Assembly: GCF_000760515.2 (NCBI RefSeq)
Contig: NW_013546223.1
Location: 1 to 29,856 of the forward strand
Length of the DNA: 29,856 nt
DNA from: Mitosporidium daphniae
Lineage: Eukaryota > Microsporidia
Direction of reading: 5' to 3'
The notes under the pieces are model-generated. The model ran no database searches and had not been told where the DNA came from. It saw nothing but the letters and a program-made list of their open reading frames with translations. Position 1 is the first letter of the stretch, and every line of letters starts with the position of its first letter. This document shows, piece by piece, positions 27,739-29,856 of the stretch. The translations under genes were made by a program, and so were the position numbers.

Positions 27739-28203
27739 CTAAAAAGAGTTCGGAACTTCGGGACGCATAAATCGGAAGCCATCGCCCTCCTTGATATCGC
27801 TTTTAATACTGAATGCCTCTCTAAATTTGGCGTTTTGGCGGGCCTTGGCATCAAAGGCAACCTCGCTTTCAATCTTGTCTTCGGTATGGCGTTTTTCGGC
27901 AAGCTCAAAAAGACGCTCCCGATATGCATTGGATTTATGCTCAATTTCGTCGGAAACATACTTTCCCGATACTTCCAGCTCTTCGATAAATTGCACAACT
28001 TTTAATTCGATCTCTCGCTTTCGGTTATGCTCAACAATGTCCTGCGATATGCTTCGAAGCACGGGCTTCGAATCCTCAAGCATCTCAGTATAAGATGCTG
28101 ACTTGAACGAGTTTCCTTTGGGCTTCAGGTGCCCAAGGTTCTTGACCACATATCCGTTGGTTCCAGAACCACGAGGTGTTGCTAGCCCGATGCCGTTGTA
28201 CAT
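27739..28203 (-). CDS. CWC21: Spliceosome-associated protein CWC21 (SRRM2 N-terminal family)
   Basis: Cwc21/Cwf21 sits at the spliceosome active centre beside Prp8 and Snu114 and supports splice-site choice; human SRRM2 shares its N-terminus. Intronless, 154 aa. The start MYNGIGLATPRGSGTNGYVV is the invariant family N-terminus and fixes the start codon. The cwf21 domain follows at about 45-105: ISQDIVEHNRKREIELKVVQ, then FIEELEVSGKYVSDEIEHK and AYRERLFEL. The rest is charged and helical. Only 42 nt of A/T-rich DNA separate its ATG from that of DIM1. Confidence 0.95.
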   Translation of the reverse strand: MYNGIGLATPRGSGTNGYVVKNLGHLKPKGNSFKSASYTEMLEDSKPVLRSISQDIVEHNRKREIELKVVQFIEELEVSGKYVSDEIEHKSNAYRERLFELAEKRHTEDKIESEVAFDAKARQNAKFREAFSIKSDIKEGDGFRFMRPEVPNSF

Positions 28204-28245
28204 TCTGCAAAATTTTAAATTTCAATACATTTTTTATTAAATCAA
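28204..28245 (+). promoter_or_regulatory. 42-nt bidirectional promoter CWC21/DIM1
   Basis: The whole space between two divergent ATGs. It contains AAAATTTTAAATTTCAAT and TTTTTTATTAAATC, so copies of the A/T element face both genes. The two transcripts must start within or overlap this interval. Confidence 0.5.
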
Positions 28246-29351
<1,106 letters not shown>

Positions 29352-29426
29352 TAAATATAATTTGCATTTCATTCAATTCGCACTAATCAGCGGATATTAT
29401 GATCGAGGCTCGGATGTTAAATTTTA

Positions 29427-29846
29427 ATGGATTCAAGTGGACACCTGAAGGCATTCTTGTTCTATTTCACGCTGTTCGCGTGCTGTTCGTACGCTTTTTC
29501 TTACGGTAGAGGCTATGAGACCAGTTATAGTGTTATGGGCTATTCTTCTAGATATCATAGGGTCATCCAAGAAATTTTCGATCTCGGCGATATCAACGTT
29601 AAGGTTTATTCGATCGTTTACTTTGCATATAACATCCTTGTAGTCCTATCTGGATTTTTAGCAGATTCTGTTTCCGCATATTCGCAGCTGGTCCTATCCC
29701 TTGCTATTTTTACACGAAGCAAATATGTTTTTAAGTGCGAGTATCACAGTGACCATGTTTTTTTGGCCGCACTCGTTGTCGCCGGTATGACCTATTTGTG
29801 GAGGTTTGGAATTCCTAGCTTTATAGGAAATTCGATTATCTTCTAA
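29427..29846 (+). CDS. Unrecognised membrane protein, possibly MFS-like N-terminal part
   Basis: 139 codons from ATG to a TAA 10 nt before the window ends. It has an N-terminal hydrophobic segment (LKAFLFYFTLFACCSYAFSY) and a second (VYSIVYFAYNILVVLSGFLAD) whose GFLAD end recalls the G.LAD loop after helix 2 of major-facilitator transporters. A third lies around LVLSLAIF and a fourth around FLAALVVAGMTYLW. Given how common tiny introns are here, the frame after SLAIFTR may cross an unrecognised intron and the gene may continue beyond the window. An A/T element (TTAAATTTTA) ends directly at the ATG. Confidence 0.5.
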   Translation: MDSSGHLKAFLFYFTLFACCSYAFSYGRGYETSYSVMGYSSRYHRVIQEIFDLGDINVKVYSIVYFAYNILVVLSGFLADSVSAYSQLVLSLAIFTRSKYVFKCEYHSDHVFLAALVVAGMTYLWRFGIPSFIGNSIIF

Positions 29847-29856
29847 AAATCCAGAT

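Overview
The window is eukaryotic nuclear DNA from a very compact genome. It holds about 25 protein genes packed on both strands over 29.9 kb, separated by roughly 40 to 400 nt, and many are interrupted by extremely short spliceosomal introns. I resolved 38 introns by joining conserved protein frames. Of these, 36 are 22-35 nt long and only two are longer (66 and 91 nt). The gene set is fungal in style: NCA2, SAC6/fimbrin without EF-hands, a Mei2-type RNA-binding protein, TPA1-like dioxygenase, INO80, CWC21. An A/T-only AAATTTAATT-like element lies just upstream of most start codons. By inference this suggests an early-diverging, reduced fungus (Rozellomycota / basal microsporidia-like, of the Mitosporidium kind). 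NCA2 acts on mitochondrial ATP synthase expression, so a mitochondrial genome is probably retained. One undetermined base (21395) shows this is draft sequence.

Layout. 1-8.7 kb: 5' part of lipin (-), proteasome alpha2 (-), inorganic pyrophosphatase with two possible starts (-), SAP30BP/HCNGP (+), tRNA thiolase CTU1/NCS6 (-), NCA2 (-), a small tether-like protein (+) and a secreted beta-trefoil protein (+). 9-15.6 kb: TPA1/OGFOD1 prolyl hydroxylase (-), INO80 ATPase (-), a 59-aa CxxC membrane protein (+), p47/SHP1 (+) and SWS1/ZSWIM7 (-). 15.6-16.5 kb is nearly empty. 16.5-22.7 kb: RQC1/TCF25 (+), YAE1 (+) overlapping tail-to-tail with a MEI2-like gene (-), and a DnaJ-X cochaperone (+). 22.8-29.9 kb: a multi-pass membrane protein (-), YIPF5/Yip1 (+), fimbrin (-), a short NLS protein (-), a secreted proline-rich repeat protein (-), CWC21 (-), DIM1 (+) and a membrane protein (+).

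How the genes fit together. They are mostly unrelated housekeeping genes, not an operon-like system. Several serve translation: CTU1 (tRNA wobble thiolation), TPA1 (ribosomal protein hydroxylation), YAE1 (Fe-S loading of ABCE1/Rli1), DIM1 (18S dimethylation) and RQC1 (stalled ribosome clearance). Others serve splicing (CWC21, SAP30BP), proteostasis (PSMA2, p47, DnaJ) and secretion (YIPF5, possibly the tether-like protein). The two genes most likely to be lineage-specific are the secreted ones. The main unusual findings are the ultra-short introns, three of which appear to use GC-AG boundaries, and two promoter-proximal motifs.
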